This document shows positions 25,936-35,004 of a stretch of DNA of 64,000 nt, piece by piece. A program made the position numbers and the translations under genes. The stretch's first letter is position 1. Every line of letters starts with the position of its first letter. The notes beneath the pieces were generated by a model, which saw nothing but the letters and a program-made list of their open reading frames with translations, made no database searches and was not told where the DNA came from. Source of the DNA: DATFKA01 sp035268885 (GTDB taxonomy: Bacteria > Bacteroidota > Bacteroidia > Chitinophagales > Saprospiraceae); contig DATFKA010000098.1 in assembly GCA_035268885.1 (NCBI GenBank), forward strand, positions 1 to 64,000, written 5' to 3'.

Positions 25936-27654
25936 CTAACTCAAATAATACTCTGGAAGGCTAAACATTTTTCTCAAAAGTGTGCGCAGCTTGAGCTCAA
26001 CAGAAGCTCTAATTTCATTATTGGAGGGATCTTCCCGATATAAATTGTACTCTACCGTCCATTCGAAGTCGGGCAGGCCGGGAATAAGGATTTCTTTTAG
26101 CCCCGTCAACTGCTCCTCTGTAATGGATTGTGGATAAAAACGATCAGCTAGTTCTTGAATTAGTAAATTGGGATCGCCGGGTTGACTTAGTTGCGCAACC
26201 ATATCGAATACATCTATTTGCAATTGTCGATTACCCGGAAGGCGAAAACCTACGGTAGCAAATACATCCGTCAGTAGCATCCGCGGCCGTAGGGTAGAGG
26301 AATTGATCCAGATACGGTAAAAAACGGGCTCTTGATAATAAGCTTTCCAGCCCGCTACCGAAGGAGGCGCGAAATACTCCATTTCCATGCTCCCTATAAA
26401 GCCGTAAAGCTGTACTCCGAAGTCGTAGTAGAATTTTAGATTATCCTTTGGTACCGTGATTTCGTTTTGTTTAAAGAGTCCCAGCGCAAAGTCGTAGGGG
26501 TTCTTAATCATTGGACCACGATTCAATACATCAAAAAAATGCTGGCTGCCGAGTAGCATTTTCAGAGTGGGTTTAATCTCATATTCCTGATCGATCAGTA
26601 TCTGGGCCAATGGCTCGATAATCGTATTTTCAATGTTTTCGTCGATTTCGTAGTACACAAACCAGCGGTACAATTTCCGGCAAATGAAACGAGCCACTTC
26701 CCTTTGTCGAAAAATAATATCCACTACGGTCTTATATTCTTCTTCCCCCTGATTACTGATCAGCGCATTGTCGAAGCGATGCGAGAGTTGTTTTTCTCCC
26801 TGGTCGTGTCGGAAGGGACGAAATACGGCCTGTACTGCTATATCTTCGGATGGAGTGAAGTAACCCTGGTCTCGCCAGCCGGTAAGCGCTCTGGCGACCT
26901 CCCGTACATCGTCTTCTGTGTAGTGAGTATAATCTCCGGGACCGGCCAAAGGTCCCTTTCCAATCGTAAATAATTCTAATAACTCCCGTGCAAAATTTTC
27001 GTTAGGCGAAGCGGCGGCATTTTGGTTACCATTTAAGAACCGAAGCATAGCCGGATCAATAATCATAGCCTTGACCAGTTCTCGGAAATTACCCCAGGCC
27101 TCAGAGCGAAGTAAGCTGATGTATCGATATACGTACTTCGGGTCATTCACATTGGCTACAGCAAAGTGATTATTCCAGAATAAGGTCAATTTCTCTCTGA
27201 TGGAGATCCCTTCTTCCAGTAGGGTGTGGACTTGCCAGCCGACCAGGCTCCGGGTTCGGTAATTTCTTACTTCTGGTTCATTGATGTAAGGCGCTTCAAC
27301 CCAGGTCTCACCAATCGCAACGTAGGGATCTTTTTGAGAAAAGAAATTGACGGGTGGATCTGGTTGTACCTGATCAGAAAAAAGTAAATTCAGACTTTCC
27401 GCTAGTCCCAGGTTTACGGATTGTTGTATCTGTTCGGCGGTACAGCCAAAAGTAGTACGCCGTAGCAAGTGGTTGGCTTCTGCGAAGGTCCAATCGCCAG
27501 AATGGGGAGATAACTGGTCGATCTGAAGCCCTGAGTTGACTGATAAGGTTGGGTTCATGAGCAATGGTATATTGGTGATGAGTGATTCTTTGACCAGGCT
27601 TCCGGTGAAAGGTTTAAAAGAGAAGGGCGATTTTTTATTTTCAAGCTGGGTCAT
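25936..27654 (-). CDS. DUF1800 family protein
   Basis: 572 aa. The DUF1800 features are the opening WTFAEANHLLRRTTFG (about residue 54), LTLFWNNHFAV, LRFLNGNQNAAASPNENFARELLELFTIG (about 210-240), YTEDDVREVARALTGW and a C-terminal PPSVAGWKAY. DUF1800 proteins pair with DUF1501 proteins in many Bacteroidota and Planctomycetota. Unlike the partner, the N-terminus here (MTQLENKKSPFSF) lacks a recognisable signal peptide and the C-terminus lacks a sorting domain, so export would need another route or a misjudged start. Confidence 0.9.
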   Translation of the reverse strand: MTQLENKKSPFSFKPFTGSLVKESLITNIPLLMNPTLSVNSGLQIDQLSPHSGDWTFAEANHLLRRTTFGCTAEQIQQSVNLGLAESLNLLFSDQVQPDPPVNFFSQKDPYVAIGETWVEAPYINEPEVRNYRTRSLVGWQVHTLLEEGISIREKLTLFWNNHFAVANVNDPKYVYRYISLLRSEAWGNFRELVKAMIIDPAMLRFLNGNQNAAASPNENFARELLELFTIGKGPLAGPGDYTHYTEDDVREVARALTGWRDQGYFTPSEDIAVQAVFRPFRHDQGEKQLSHRFDNALISNQGEEEYKTVVDIIFRQREVARFICRKLYRWFVYYEIDENIENTIIEPLAQILIDQEYEIKPTLKMLLGSQHFFDVLNRGPMIKNPYDFALGLFKQNEITVPKDNLKFYYDFGVQLYGFIGSMEMEYFAPPSVAGWKAYYQEPVFYRIWINSSTLRPRMLLTDVFATVGFRLPGNRQLQIDVFDMVAQLSQPGDPNLLIQELADRFYPQSITEEQLTGLKEILIPGLPDFEWTVEYNLYREDPSNNEIRASVELKLRTLLRKMFSLPEYYLS

Positions 27655-27757
27655 GGCAATAAAATTGCAAACAAATGGTTAAGATTTTTAAATAGCCACC
27701 TGGAAACAGACAAATAGTTTTATTTTAGCAAAAAATTATAATACCATGAAATACCCA

Positions 27758-27772
27758 TGCGCCTAAGGCGCA
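27758..27772. other. Short hairpin at the left end of the repeat region
   Basis: TGCGCC (27758-27763), TAA, GGCGCA (27767-27772). A similar unit, TCCGC/GCGGA, sits within the dispersed repeat nearby. The 27655-28235 gap otherwise holds only the dispersed repeat copy A, octamer array R2 and AT-rich DNA before the lipoprotein. Confidence 0.5.
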
Positions 27773-27830
27773 CCAAAACGTGGATGAATATAGGGAAGCT
27801 GCTTAGTGATTGTAGTTTTTGCCCTTTAGT

Positions 27831-28081
27831 GCATCTTCTTTTTGACCGCAAAAAGAAGCAAAAAATCCCCGCTAAGATTAGCCATTTCTTAATCCGCCTA
27901 AAGCGGACTACCTGTGTAAATCCTAAATACGGCAAACTCGCGCGAAATAGGGAGTACTAAACTTAATGGTAGTGTGAACTTGGCATAGTCGGTAAGCCTG
28001 GGGTTTTGGTTTCACTCAAACAAGGCCAGCTTTTTAACGGCTTCTTCCTGACGACTTCGCTAAAATGGCTGAGACGCGGGA
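27831..28081. repeat. Dispersed intergenic repeat, copy A (about 250 bp)
   Basis: It aligns by eye over its whole length with 35005-35250. The best-kept blocks are AAAAGAAGCAAAA, TTAGCCATTTCTT, GGCAAACTCGCGCG, CTCAAACA, GACTTCGC and AAATGGCTGAGACGCGGGA. AGCCATTT (27880-27887) and AAATGGCT (28063-28070) are complementary and frame a 191-bp core. No reading frame is conserved between the copies, so it is not a shared gene. Octamer array R2 begins 9 nt after its end. Confidence 0.8.
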
Positions 28082-28089
28082 ATATTCAG

Positions 28090-28145
28090 GTGGTCGGGTA
28101 GCTATGTGGCCAAATGGTCATGTGACTACATAGCCAAATGGATAA
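28090..28145. repeat. Octamer tandem repeat R2 (degenerate)
   Basis: Seven contiguous 8-nt units follow the pattern RTRRYYNN, for example GTGGCCAA, ATGGTCAT and GTGACTAC. This is the same unit as array R1 read from the opposite strand. It lies directly after dispersed repeat copy A. Confidence 0.8.
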
Positions 28146-28235
28146 GGTAAGCACGGCAAAAAATTGTGAAATTTCAGTTTTTCTTTAAACTGCATAACCA
28201 ACTGTAAAACAGACTTTTAATAAAATTACATACAG

Positions 28236-28745
28236 ATGAAATCTATATTTTTAAGCTTATTCATAGCGCTACTTTTAGGCGCGTGTACCAATCAACCTTC
28301 TTCTTTTTCAGGAGATGAATTAGAGGAAGTAGCTTCCGCAGCCCCGGCCGAAACGCCGCCAGCGGATATGCGCGAGACCCGTGTGCTCCAGTCAAAATTT
28401 TGGGTTTTTGAACACTGGGTCAAGGTAGATGGGGGCCCTCTTCCTGAAAATAAGGGTCGCTGGTACCGATTTTATGAAGATGGCACCTACGATGGTGGCC
28501 AGTGGGATGATCATAATGATCACGGTACTTATTTTCTTCGTGAGGGAAACAAGTGGACTGAGCTTTACGTCGACTCTGAGATCAATGATTTGTACGATGC
28601 CAAATGGCAAGTGCAGGGTATTGGAGGAATGGAAGATGCTATGTCTTGGGTAAAAACCAAGGAGTTTGGGGATAAAGAACCAGCCCTGTGTAAATTAACG
28701 GGGATGTTATCCATGCCTACTAAAGAACAGTGGGGAATGGAATGA
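28236..28745 (+). CDS. Small lipoprotein, lipocalin-like
   Basis: 169 aa with lipobox LLGAC (Cys17) and an Ala/Pro/Glu-rich linker to about residue 45. The mature domain has alternating short strands with many Trp, Tyr and Gly residues (FWVFEHWVKV, GRWYRFYEDGTYDGGQWDDHNDHGTYFL), which resembles the lipocalin-like folds common in Bacteroidota lipoproteins. The fold assignment is a guess from pattern. It precedes the beta-propeller lipoprotein by 75 nt on the same strand. Confidence 0.75.
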   Translation: MKSIFLSLFIALLLGACTNQPSSFSGDELEEVASAAPAETPPADMRETRVLQSKFWVFEHWVKVDGGPLPENKGRWYRFYEDGTYDGGQWDDHNDHGTYFLREGNKWTELYVDSEINDLYDAKWQVQGIGGMEDAMSWVKTKEFGDKEPALCKLTGMLSMPTKEQWGME

Positions 28746-28820
28746 AAAAAATCCCAACCCTTTTCCTGAGATGATCGTCTTAAGGAGTGATTATACTTTT
28801 TTATCAAAAATAATTATTCC

Positions 28821-30101
28821 ATGAAACGATCATCTCTTCTTAACCTCTGTAGTTTATTGTTTTTGGGCCTGAGCCTCACGGGCTGTCTGCAAGACGAGTG
28901 TGATGCGACGCGTACTTATATTCGCTGGGATCCGGTCTATTTAAGTGCTACCACTTTGCGGGCAGAAGTAGAAATTTCTGAGCCTCGCCAATTGGAAAAT
29001 ACCGGTAAGATCTATTATTACGGCGATTACTTACTCATTAACGAGTACCAGGAGGGGATTCACTTCTTCGATAATTCAGATCCGGCTAATCCTCAGCCGC
29101 TATCTTTTCTGCCTATTCCCGGCAACGTTGATATGTCCATTCGCAATGATCACCTGTACGCCGATAGTTATATCGACCTGCTGACCTTTGATATTGCTGA
29201 CCCCACGAACCCACGTTTAGTCAATCGGATAGAAGAAGTATTTGACGTGTTTGGGTTCACTGAAGGGAAGGGATACATCGTAGAATACCAGGAGACCAAT
29301 ATCACGGAGACGGTATCCTGCGAAGATTTCCAGGGACCCGTTTTCTGGAGAAATGATGTGCTTTTTGCCACTGCAGAAGCTAGTTTTGACGGGGCGACCC
29401 GCTCCAACAGTACCCCCGGTAGTGGTAATGTGGGTACCGGCGGCTCTTTAGCCCGGTTTACCATTGCCAAGAATCATCTTTACACGGTTAGTGAGTACGA
29501 TTTGAAGGTGTTTGATCTTTCCATTGAGACCAAACCGGATTTCCTGACCACAATTTCTCTGGGCTGGGGGATTGAGACAATTTTCCCTTACCGCGATGCT
29601 TTGTTCATCGGGGCACAAAACGGGATGCATACCGTAGACATCAGTACGCCGGGGCGTCCGGAATACCAGGGTTCATTTTGGCATACCACGGCCTGTGATC
29701 CGGTTTACGTAGATGGAGATATTGCGTACGTCACTTTACGGGACGGTACAGAATGTGAGGGTTTTGCCAATCAATTGGACGTTGTCAATATTAAGGATTT
29801 ACAAAATCCTTATCTGTTGAGGACTTTCGAAATGCATCACCCGATTGGATTATCCGTTTACAAAGACCACTTATATCTCTGCGAGGACGATCAGGGGCTG
29901 AAAGTCTTCGACGCCAGTGAGCCGCTAGAAGTTGGCAATCGTCTGCTGACACAAATCAAGGGGATTACCGCGGTTGATATCATTACCCTTTGGGAAGAAC
30001 AAATTGCCCTGGTGATTGGACCGGACGGCCTTCGTCAGTACGATATCAGCGAACCGGATAATCCCGTATTTCTTAGTTTTATTGCCGTTGAAAACGATTA
30101 A
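28821..30101 (+). CDS. LVIVD-repeat beta-propeller lipoprotein
   Basis: 426 aa with signal peptide and lipobox LTGC (Cys22). The mature protein contains repeats of about 45 residues with the pattern x-YLLINEYQEGIHFFDNSDPANPQPLSFLPIPG, HLYADSYIDLLTFDIADPTNPRLV, HLYTVSEYDLKVFDLS, ALFIGAQNGMHTVDISTPGRPEYQ and LYLCEDDQGLKVFDASEP. This is the LVIVD propeller repeat found in surface proteins of Bacteroidota. It is probably an exposed binding or scaffold protein. The next gene starts 2 nt after its stop, so the two are co-transcribed. Confidence 0.88.
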   Translation: MKRSSLLNLCSLLFLGLSLTGCLQDECDATRTYIRWDPVYLSATTLRAEVEISEPRQLENTGKIYYYGDYLLINEYQEGIHFFDNSDPANPQPLSFLPIPGNVDMSIRNDHLYADSYIDLLTFDIADPTNPRLVNRIEEVFDVFGFTEGKGYIVEYQETNITETVSCEDFQGPVFWRNDVLFATAEASFDGATRSNSTPGSGNVGTGGSLARFTIAKNHLYTVSEYDLKVFDLSIETKPDFLTTISLGWGIETIFPYRDALFIGAQNGMHTVDISTPGRPEYQGSFWHTTACDPVYVDGDIAYVTLRDGTECEGFANQLDVVNIKDLQNPYLLRTFEMHHPIGLSVYKDHLYLCEDDQGLKVFDASEPLEVGNRLLTQIKGITAVDIITLWEEQIALVIGPDGLRQYDISEPDNPVFLSFIAVEND

Positions 30102-30103
30102 TC

Positions 30104-30874
30104 ATGCATAGAGAAAACAAGGTGTATCGACTCTTGGCTTGCTTGATTTTTTGTACGCTGGCTTTTTCTGGCTATGGCCAAAAGGTCGATAGCGAAGACA
30201 TTATTTATCTAAAGGATGGTAGTGTACTGAAGGGACAAATCAGCTCCTACGAGCGCGGACAGTCCCTTCTACTGGATCTTCACAATGGTCAGCAGGTGGT
30301 CCTGGAGGACAAAGAAATAGCTAAAATCGTTCAGGAAGCCGTAAAACCCAGAAAGAAGGTGGCTAATCCCCTGGAAAAGGGATCCTTTTACCATGCTTTT
30401 TACTTTTCGGGTAACCTGGGCTCCAATCATTATAAAACCAACGATTGGGGAATCGGACTGGAGCACGTCAGTGGTTATTGGGTTAGTGATAAAATTGGCC
30501 TTGGGCTGGGTGGAGGAATTCAACAATTTTCGGGATCTTACGCCTGGCGTATCGCTCCGGTTTTCCTGGATATGAAGTATAAGTTAAATGCGGATGCTGC
30601 TTCCCCCTTTTATCTAGGGGGGGATTTTGGTATTGGGTTTCCATTAAAAAATGAAAACACCAATGTGATCGGTGGTTCGCCGGGCGAGCGGTTCCGGCTG
30701 GGGGTAGGTAAGATCTGGACTTTACCCTCGTCTACCCGCCTAAGCCTGGAGTTTTCCTACTTACACCATCGCACGGAATTTGATAGCCTGAGTTGGAATT
30801 GGTGGAGTGAGGATGTTATTTCCCGGAATATTCGTTTCAAACGGTATCAATTGCGATTTGGCTTCCTTTTTTAG
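30104..30874 (+). CDS. Probable outer-membrane beta-barrel protein
   Basis: 256 aa. The signal peptide ends near SGYGQ (about residue 26). A small N-terminal domain (about 30-75; DIIYLKDGSVLKGQI...VVLEDKEIAKIV) resembles the short strand-rich modules that precede Bacteroidota barrels. From residue 90 onward there are amphipathic strands with aromatic belts, ending in FKRYQLRFGFLF; a terminal Phe is typical of outer-membrane barrels. It sits between the propeller lipoprotein and an ECF sigma factor and may be a surface partner of the former. Confidence 0.75.
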   Translation: MHRENKVYRLLACLIFCTLAFSGYGQKVDSEDIIYLKDGSVLKGQISSYERGQSLLLDLHNGQQVVLEDKEIAKIVQEAVKPRKKVANPLEKGSFYHAFYFSGNLGSNHYKTNDWGIGLEHVSGYWVSDKIGLGLGGGIQQFSGSYAWRIAPVFLDMKYKLNADAASPFYLGGDFGIGFPLKNENTNVIGGSPGERFRLGVGKIWTLPSSTRLSLEFSYLHHRTEFDSLSWNWWSEDVISRNIRFKRYQLRFGFLF

Positions 30875-30894
30875 GCGAAAGCCAGACCCATACT

Positions 30895-31452
30895 ATGCGG
30901 AATAAAAGAACATATACGGATGAACAACTAATAGCTGGCTGTCTGCGCAATGACCGCTTCTATCAGGAGATGCTGTATCGCAAATACGCGCCGGTGATGC
31001 TGGCCATGTGCTTCCGACATACGCGGGACGAGCACGAAGCCCGGGAGATCGTGAACACGGGCTTTCTGAAGGTTTTCCAAAAGCTGGATCAGTACGGCGC
31101 TCATGGATCCTTTGAGGGTTGGATCCGGACCATTGTTTTTCGTTCCCTATCTGATTTTTTCCGAAAAAAGAATCGCTCTGTCCGTTTTTTAGAACTGGAT
31201 CAGCGCGATGAGGCGAAGGCCAGTTCTCCCTTACAAGACCTGTATCTGGAGGACCTGCTGGAGATTGTCAAGGGATTACCAGAACAAACCCGAAAGGTAT
31301 TTTCGCTTTACGCGATCGAGGGCTATACCCACAAAGAGATCGCAGAATTGCTTGACATGAAAGAGGGGACCAGCAAGTGGTACTTATCGGAAGCACGTAA
31401 GCAATTAAAGCAATTAGTAAATCAATACAATAAGCGTCATTATGCAGGATAA
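30895..31452 (+). CDS. ECF-type RNA polymerase sigma factor
   Basis: 185 aa. Region 2 is YRKYAPVMLAMCFRHTRDEHEAREIVNTGFLKVFQKL (about residues 27-63), with the -10 recognition helix around FEGWIRTIVFRSLSDFFRKK. Region 4 is the helix-turn-helix EGYTHKEIAELLDMKEGTSKWYLSEARKQLK (about 141-171). It overlaps the next gene by 11 nt. It may control its own cluster, but I could not identify a shared target promoter. Confidence 0.92.
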   Translation: MRNKRTYTDEQLIAGCLRNDRFYQEMLYRKYAPVMLAMCFRHTRDEHEAREIVNTGFLKVFQKLDQYGAHGSFEGWIRTIVFRSLSDFFRKKNRSVRFLELDQRDEAKASSPLQDLYLEDLLEIVKGLPEQTRKVFSLYAIEGYTHKEIAELLDMKEGTSKWYLSEARKQLKQLVNQYNKRHYAG

Positions 31453-32629
31453 TCCATTTAATGAAGCATTCTTAAACGAGGCCTGGGACGATATGCGTCT
31501 GCAGTTGGATCAAGCAATGCCTGTCGAAAAGCGGCAGCGCTTGCTCGTGTGGTGGTGGCTGAGTGGAGCGGCAATTATGGCTTTGCTGGCTTTTGTACTT
31601 AGGATAGGAGAGGGGCCGAATGTAATTTCACCTGTATTAAATATTGAGCAGGCGCAGGCCACCGTAATTATGGATCATACTCCGACGGAGATTCAGGCCG
31701 CGCTGACCGAAAAAACAACAGTTGAGCAAGAGCTAAGTACCCATCAATATACCGATCAGAACGAACCAGGCTCCTTATCGCCCAAGCCTGTCAATGAAAA
31801 TTTATCGGCGGCTACCCAAAAGATAGGGGATCCTATACCACAAGTAACCAATGTGAAAAGGAACTTTTTCGAGGTAGCGGAGCTGCCCGGTATCATCGTT
31901 CTGGCAAACCATCAGGATTCTTTAATTTTAAATTTTACTCCTCCAGTATTTTCTTCAAAAGTTGAAAATAAAATAAACTCCTCCCTTTTGGCTTATGCCG
32001 AAGGGAATTACGAAGCTCGCCTCGGTGATATTAACAGTACTATAGGACTCGGCTGGCAAATACCCTTAGGTCGCTTCCGTCTCGGGTTGGCTCCGGGCAT
32101 ACAGTGGGGGTGTTCTTCCATCGATATTAAGCCACAGAATAATGAATTTGCGCTGGAGGCAGAACAGGACAATTCTACTCCGGGTACGGCCTTTCAACCG
32201 AATGCGACTAATGCGGATCCCCAGGATATTGATTTTAGATTTACTAATTTTAGATTGCCTTTCTACCTGGGGTACCAATTAAGCAAAAAGTGGACCATAG
32301 GAACGGGTGTCATCTGGAATAATATTCTAAATTTTTCCGCATTAGATCAAACGGATTCCCAAGTATACCGTAGCTTTCAGCAATATAATACGAACTCAGC
32401 CGGGGCGAAGGGGGAATCAAGGTCATTTGATGATCTTTTACAAAGACGTAGTTTCGGGCAGGTGCAACTAGGTATGACTTATCAGCTTGCTGACCATTGG
32501 CAGCTGTACGGGGCTTATCAACAGTCATTTACGAAAGTGCTGGAATCCGAAAGTTTACGCTGGAACCGCAATTACGCGACGATTGGCCTGCGTTATGAAA
32601 TAAATTCGTACATTTTCGGTAAAAAATAA
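31442..32629 (+). CDS. Membrane-anchored sigma-partner protein with C-terminal barrel-like domain
   Basis: 395 aa. A short cytoplasmic segment (residues 1-32) leads to one transmembrane helix (LVWWWLSGAAIMALLAFVLRI), then a polar linker to about residue 165, then a strand-rich domain like a small outer-membrane porin (DINSTIGLGWQIPLGRFRLG, WQLYGAYQQSFTKVL, and the end YATIGLRYEINSYIFGKK). Genes overlapping ECF sigma genes in Bacteroidota often encode anti-sigma-like membrane proteins. An anti-sigma function is an inference. Start and stop overlap its neighbours (11 nt and 1 nt). Confidence 0.72.
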   Translation: MQDNPFNEAFLNEAWDDMRLQLDQAMPVEKRQRLLVWWWLSGAAIMALLAFVLRIGEGPNVISPVLNIEQAQATVIMDHTPTEIQAALTEKTTVEQELSTHQYTDQNEPGSLSPKPVNENLSAATQKIGDPIPQVTNVKRNFFEVAELPGIIVLANHQDSLILNFTPPVFSSKVENKINSSLLAYAEGNYEARLGDINSTIGLGWQIPLGRFRLGLAPGIQWGCSSIDIKPQNNEFALEAEQDNSTPGTAFQPNATNADPQDIDFRFTNFRLPFYLGYQLSKKWTIGTGVIWNNILNFSALDQTDSQVYRSFQQYNTNSAGAKGESRSFDDLLQRRSFGQVQLGMTYQLADHWQLYGAYQQSFTKVLESESLRWNRNYATIGLRYEINSYIFGKK

Positions 32630-33783
32630 TGCTGGACTGCCAAAGAGATCTTTTCCAACTAGATGATTCAGTGATCTACCTGAATTGTGCCTACATGTCT
32701 CCACAAATGAAAGGCGTGGAAGCCGCCGGGAAACTGGCCATGGCCCAGAAAAACAAGCCCTGGTCTATCACTCCAAAGGATTTTTTTGAACCGGTAAAGC
32801 TACTGAAGGAGGCTTTTGCGCAATTAATTAATGCCGCTTCGGAGCGCATCGCGCTTGTCCCGGCAGCCTCCTACGGCATTGCCACTACCGCCCGTAACAT
32901 CGAGATGGAAGCAGGCCAGGAGGTACTGATGGTGGAAGAGCAATTTCCCAGTAATTACTACTCGTGGGATAGACTTTGTCAGGAGAAAGGAGGAAGCATT
33001 CGGCTAGTCGAGGCACCCGATAGCCCCAGGCGTAGCACTGCCTGGAACGAAGCCATCCTGGCGGCCATTTCGGAGCGCACCGCGGTGGTGACCCTGGGAC
33101 ACGTGCACTGGGCGGATGGCACTTTATTCGATCTGGAAGCCATCCGAGCCGCCTGTGATAGAGTAGGGGCCTACCTGATTATCGACGGTACGCAATCGGT
33201 GGGCGCTTTACCCTTTGATGTGTCCAAGATTCGTCCAGATGCCCTGATCTGTGGCGGCTACAAATGGCTGATGGGACCTTATTCTCTGGGCGTAGCCTAT
33301 TACGGACCCCGATTTGATGAGGGTATTCCGCTGGAAGAGAATTGGATTAACCGCCATAATAGCGAAGCCTTTTCCGGTTTGGTGAATTACGAGTCGCGCT
33401 ACCAGCCGGGAGCGGCGCGCTACAGCGTAGGGGAGCATAGTAATTTTTTTTTGGTTCCGCAATTGACGGCGGCCATCCAGCAAATCAACGCCTGGCGTCC
33501 GGAGCGTATTCAGGAGTATTGTCAGCACATTAGTACCACTGCGATGGAGGAGTTACAGCAATTAGGTTGTCAAATTGATCAGAGCCCAAAGGTAGCGCAT
33601 CATTTGCGCGGGGTACGTTTGCCGCAAAGTATGGATGCCGATCTGCTTACGCAAAAACTGAAGGATCGGAATATCTTTGTCTCCAAAAGAGGTAATGCTA
33701 TCAGAATAGCTCCGCACCTGTACAATACTGAAGCGGAGCTGATGCGTCTGGTGGGGGCGTTTAGGGGGGCAAAACGAGTATAG
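32629..33783 (+). CDS. Class V aminotransferase (PLP-dependent)
   Basis: 384 aa, starting with the TAATG overlap of the preceding stop. Fold type I PLP enzyme with VMVEEQFPSNYYSW, the strand and aspartate VGAYLIIDGTQSVGALP (Asp near 185) and the Schiff-base lysine in CGGYKWLMGPYSLG (about 206-219). Class V members include cysteine desulfurases, isopenicillin-N epimerases and kynureninases. It lacks the C-terminal active-site cysteine loop expected of IscS, and its substrate is not evident. Confidence 0.88.
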   Translation: MLDCQRDLFQLDDSVIYLNCAYMSPQMKGVEAAGKLAMAQKNKPWSITPKDFFEPVKLLKEAFAQLINAASERIALVPAASYGIATTARNIEMEAGQEVLMVEEQFPSNYYSWDRLCQEKGGSIRLVEAPDSPRRSTAWNEAILAAISERTAVVTLGHVHWADGTLFDLEAIRAACDRVGAYLIIDGTQSVGALPFDVSKIRPDALICGGYKWLMGPYSLGVAYYGPRFDEGIPLEENWINRHNSEAFSGLVNYESRYQPGAARYSVGEHSNFFLVPQLTAAIQQINAWRPERIQEYCQHISTTAMEELQQLGCQIDQSPKVAHHLRGVRLPQSMDADLLTQKLKDRNIFVSKRGNAIRIAPHLYNTEAELMRLVGAFRGAKRV

Positions 33784-33826
33784 CATAAACCTATTTTAAC
33801 GAATTCACTTTCAAAATTTCAAACAA

Positions 33827-34477
33827 ATGAAATCAACCGGCAATTGTTTTTACTGCGGAAAATCCTATACGAAGACGGGTATCAGTCGCCACTTAGCTAC
33901 CCATTTGAAGGTAGTGGAAGAAGTAGCCAAAAGCAGCAGCTTTCATCTCAAAATCAATGCTGGCCCGTACTTCTTACAATTACTAATGGATGGTGATGCT
34001 AAAATGTCAGATTTAGATAGTTATCTTAGAAGAATATGGCTGGAGTGCTGTGGTCATATGAGTGAATTTGGATACAAACGGTGGTCGCAAGATCAAGGAA
34101 TCGAGATGAATCAAAAGGCAAGAAGAGTACTCGAGAAGGGCATGACTATTTGGTATGCCTATGATTTTGGGAGTACGACCGAATTAGATATAGCCTGTAT
34201 CAATAAGTATTCTTTTCCTACCAAAGAGAAAATAATGCTTTTGTCCAGAAACAATCCATTAGATGTTCCATGCGATGCCTGTGGGAAAGGGAAGGCGAAA
34301 TATTTATGCACCGCCCACTGGGGGGATGAAGAAATGTGGTTCTGTGAAAAATGTGGTAAAACCCATAGCCAGCAATGTGAAGATGCAGAATATGCCATGG
34401 GACCCATTTATAACAGCCCGAGAACGGGAATCTGCGCTTATGAAGGTGGTTCAATCGATCGCGAACGGGATCAATGA
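33827..34477 (+). CDS. Zinc-finger protein with pRiA4b ORF3-like domain
   Basis: 216 aa. An N-terminal C2H2-like finger (CFYCGKSYTKTGISRHLATH; Cys7, Cys10, His22, His26) is followed by a domain reading like plasmid pRiA4b ORF3 (about residues 40-125; LKINAGPYFLQLLMDGDAKMSDLDSYLR, then IWYAYDFGSTTEL). A second cysteine cluster lies near 150-190 (CDACGKGKAKYLC, FCEKCGKTHSQQC). ORF3-like domains occur on plasmids and in IS-associated or defence-related settings; the function is unknown. It marks the start of an accessory stretch. Confidence 0.75.
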   Translation: MKSTGNCFYCGKSYTKTGISRHLATHLKVVEEVAKSSSFHLKINAGPYFLQLLMDGDAKMSDLDSYLRRIWLECCGHMSEFGYKRWSQDQGIEMNQKARRVLEKGMTIWYAYDFGSTTELDIACINKYSFPTKEKIMLLSRNNPLDVPCDACGKGKAKYLCTAHWGDEEMWFCEKCGKTHSQQCEDAEYAMGPIYNSPRTGICAYEGGSIDRERDQ

Positions 34478-34517
34478 TGCTCTCCTTCTCTGCCGCGCTA
34501 AAGCACGGCGAACGTAT

Positions 34518-34958
34518 TTACCCCCATTTAAAACTACCCACCGTAAGCCCGAGTATCAGAACGCTCAAGACCAGGAGATTCCCCCAGGGCATGAGGGCTA
34601 AGTTTTGTGGTACTGGAAGTATCCGATCACAAGCCGCACCCTCCTGAATATCCATTACCGTAGGATTGCTGGCATTACCAGTTATATCTGTGCTGATAAC
34701 TCCGTCATTGGGTGTGTTTAACAGCGTTTGTAAGCCACAAAATTCGGTTAATAAGTTATTGGAAGTGATAAAAACCTCCCCCCCAATGGAGGTAATATTT
34801 TGCAGCCCATCCAGGTTTTCAATGTCATTTCCCTGAATGATCAGGTTCCCGGTAATATTGGTGCATGGACCGTAGGTGGTCTGAAAGTTATCAATCGCCG
34901 CTTGAGAATTCAAAGTAATATCTGCATCAGAGCAGTTCTGAGCAGACAGAATAGGCGG
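34518..34958 (-). pseudogene. 5'-truncated receptor L-domain protein with C-terminal membrane anchor
   Basis: The minus strand is open from a TGA at about 34958-34960 to the stop at 34518. It has no good start and reads straight into protein sequence (SAQNCSDADITLNSQAAID). It encodes a leucine-rich receptor L-domain segment (NLIIQGNDIENLDGLQNITSIGG) and an IPTL/exosortase-like end (MPWGNLLVLSVLILGLTVG then a basic FKWG). The 5' part is missing, and the break lies beside dispersed repeat copy B. A small intact protein starting at TTG 34913 is possible but unlikely. Confidence 0.65.
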
Positions 34959-34968
34959 TCTTCACCTG

Positions 34969-34988
34969 TATGGCGTTAAAATGCCATA
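34969..34988. other. Hairpin between the truncated gene and repeat copy B
   Basis: TATGGC (34969-34974) and GCCATA (34983-34988) with an 8-nt loop, without a T run. Likely part of the boundary of the repeat region. Confidence 0.4.
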
Positions 34989-35004
34989 TAACTTTAAGCG
35001 AAAT

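Noticed and set aside
27757..27960. Short plus-strand frame in the 27.7-28.2 kb gap
   Set aside because: It lies mostly in the dispersed repeat; the matching frame in the other copy is broken by stops.
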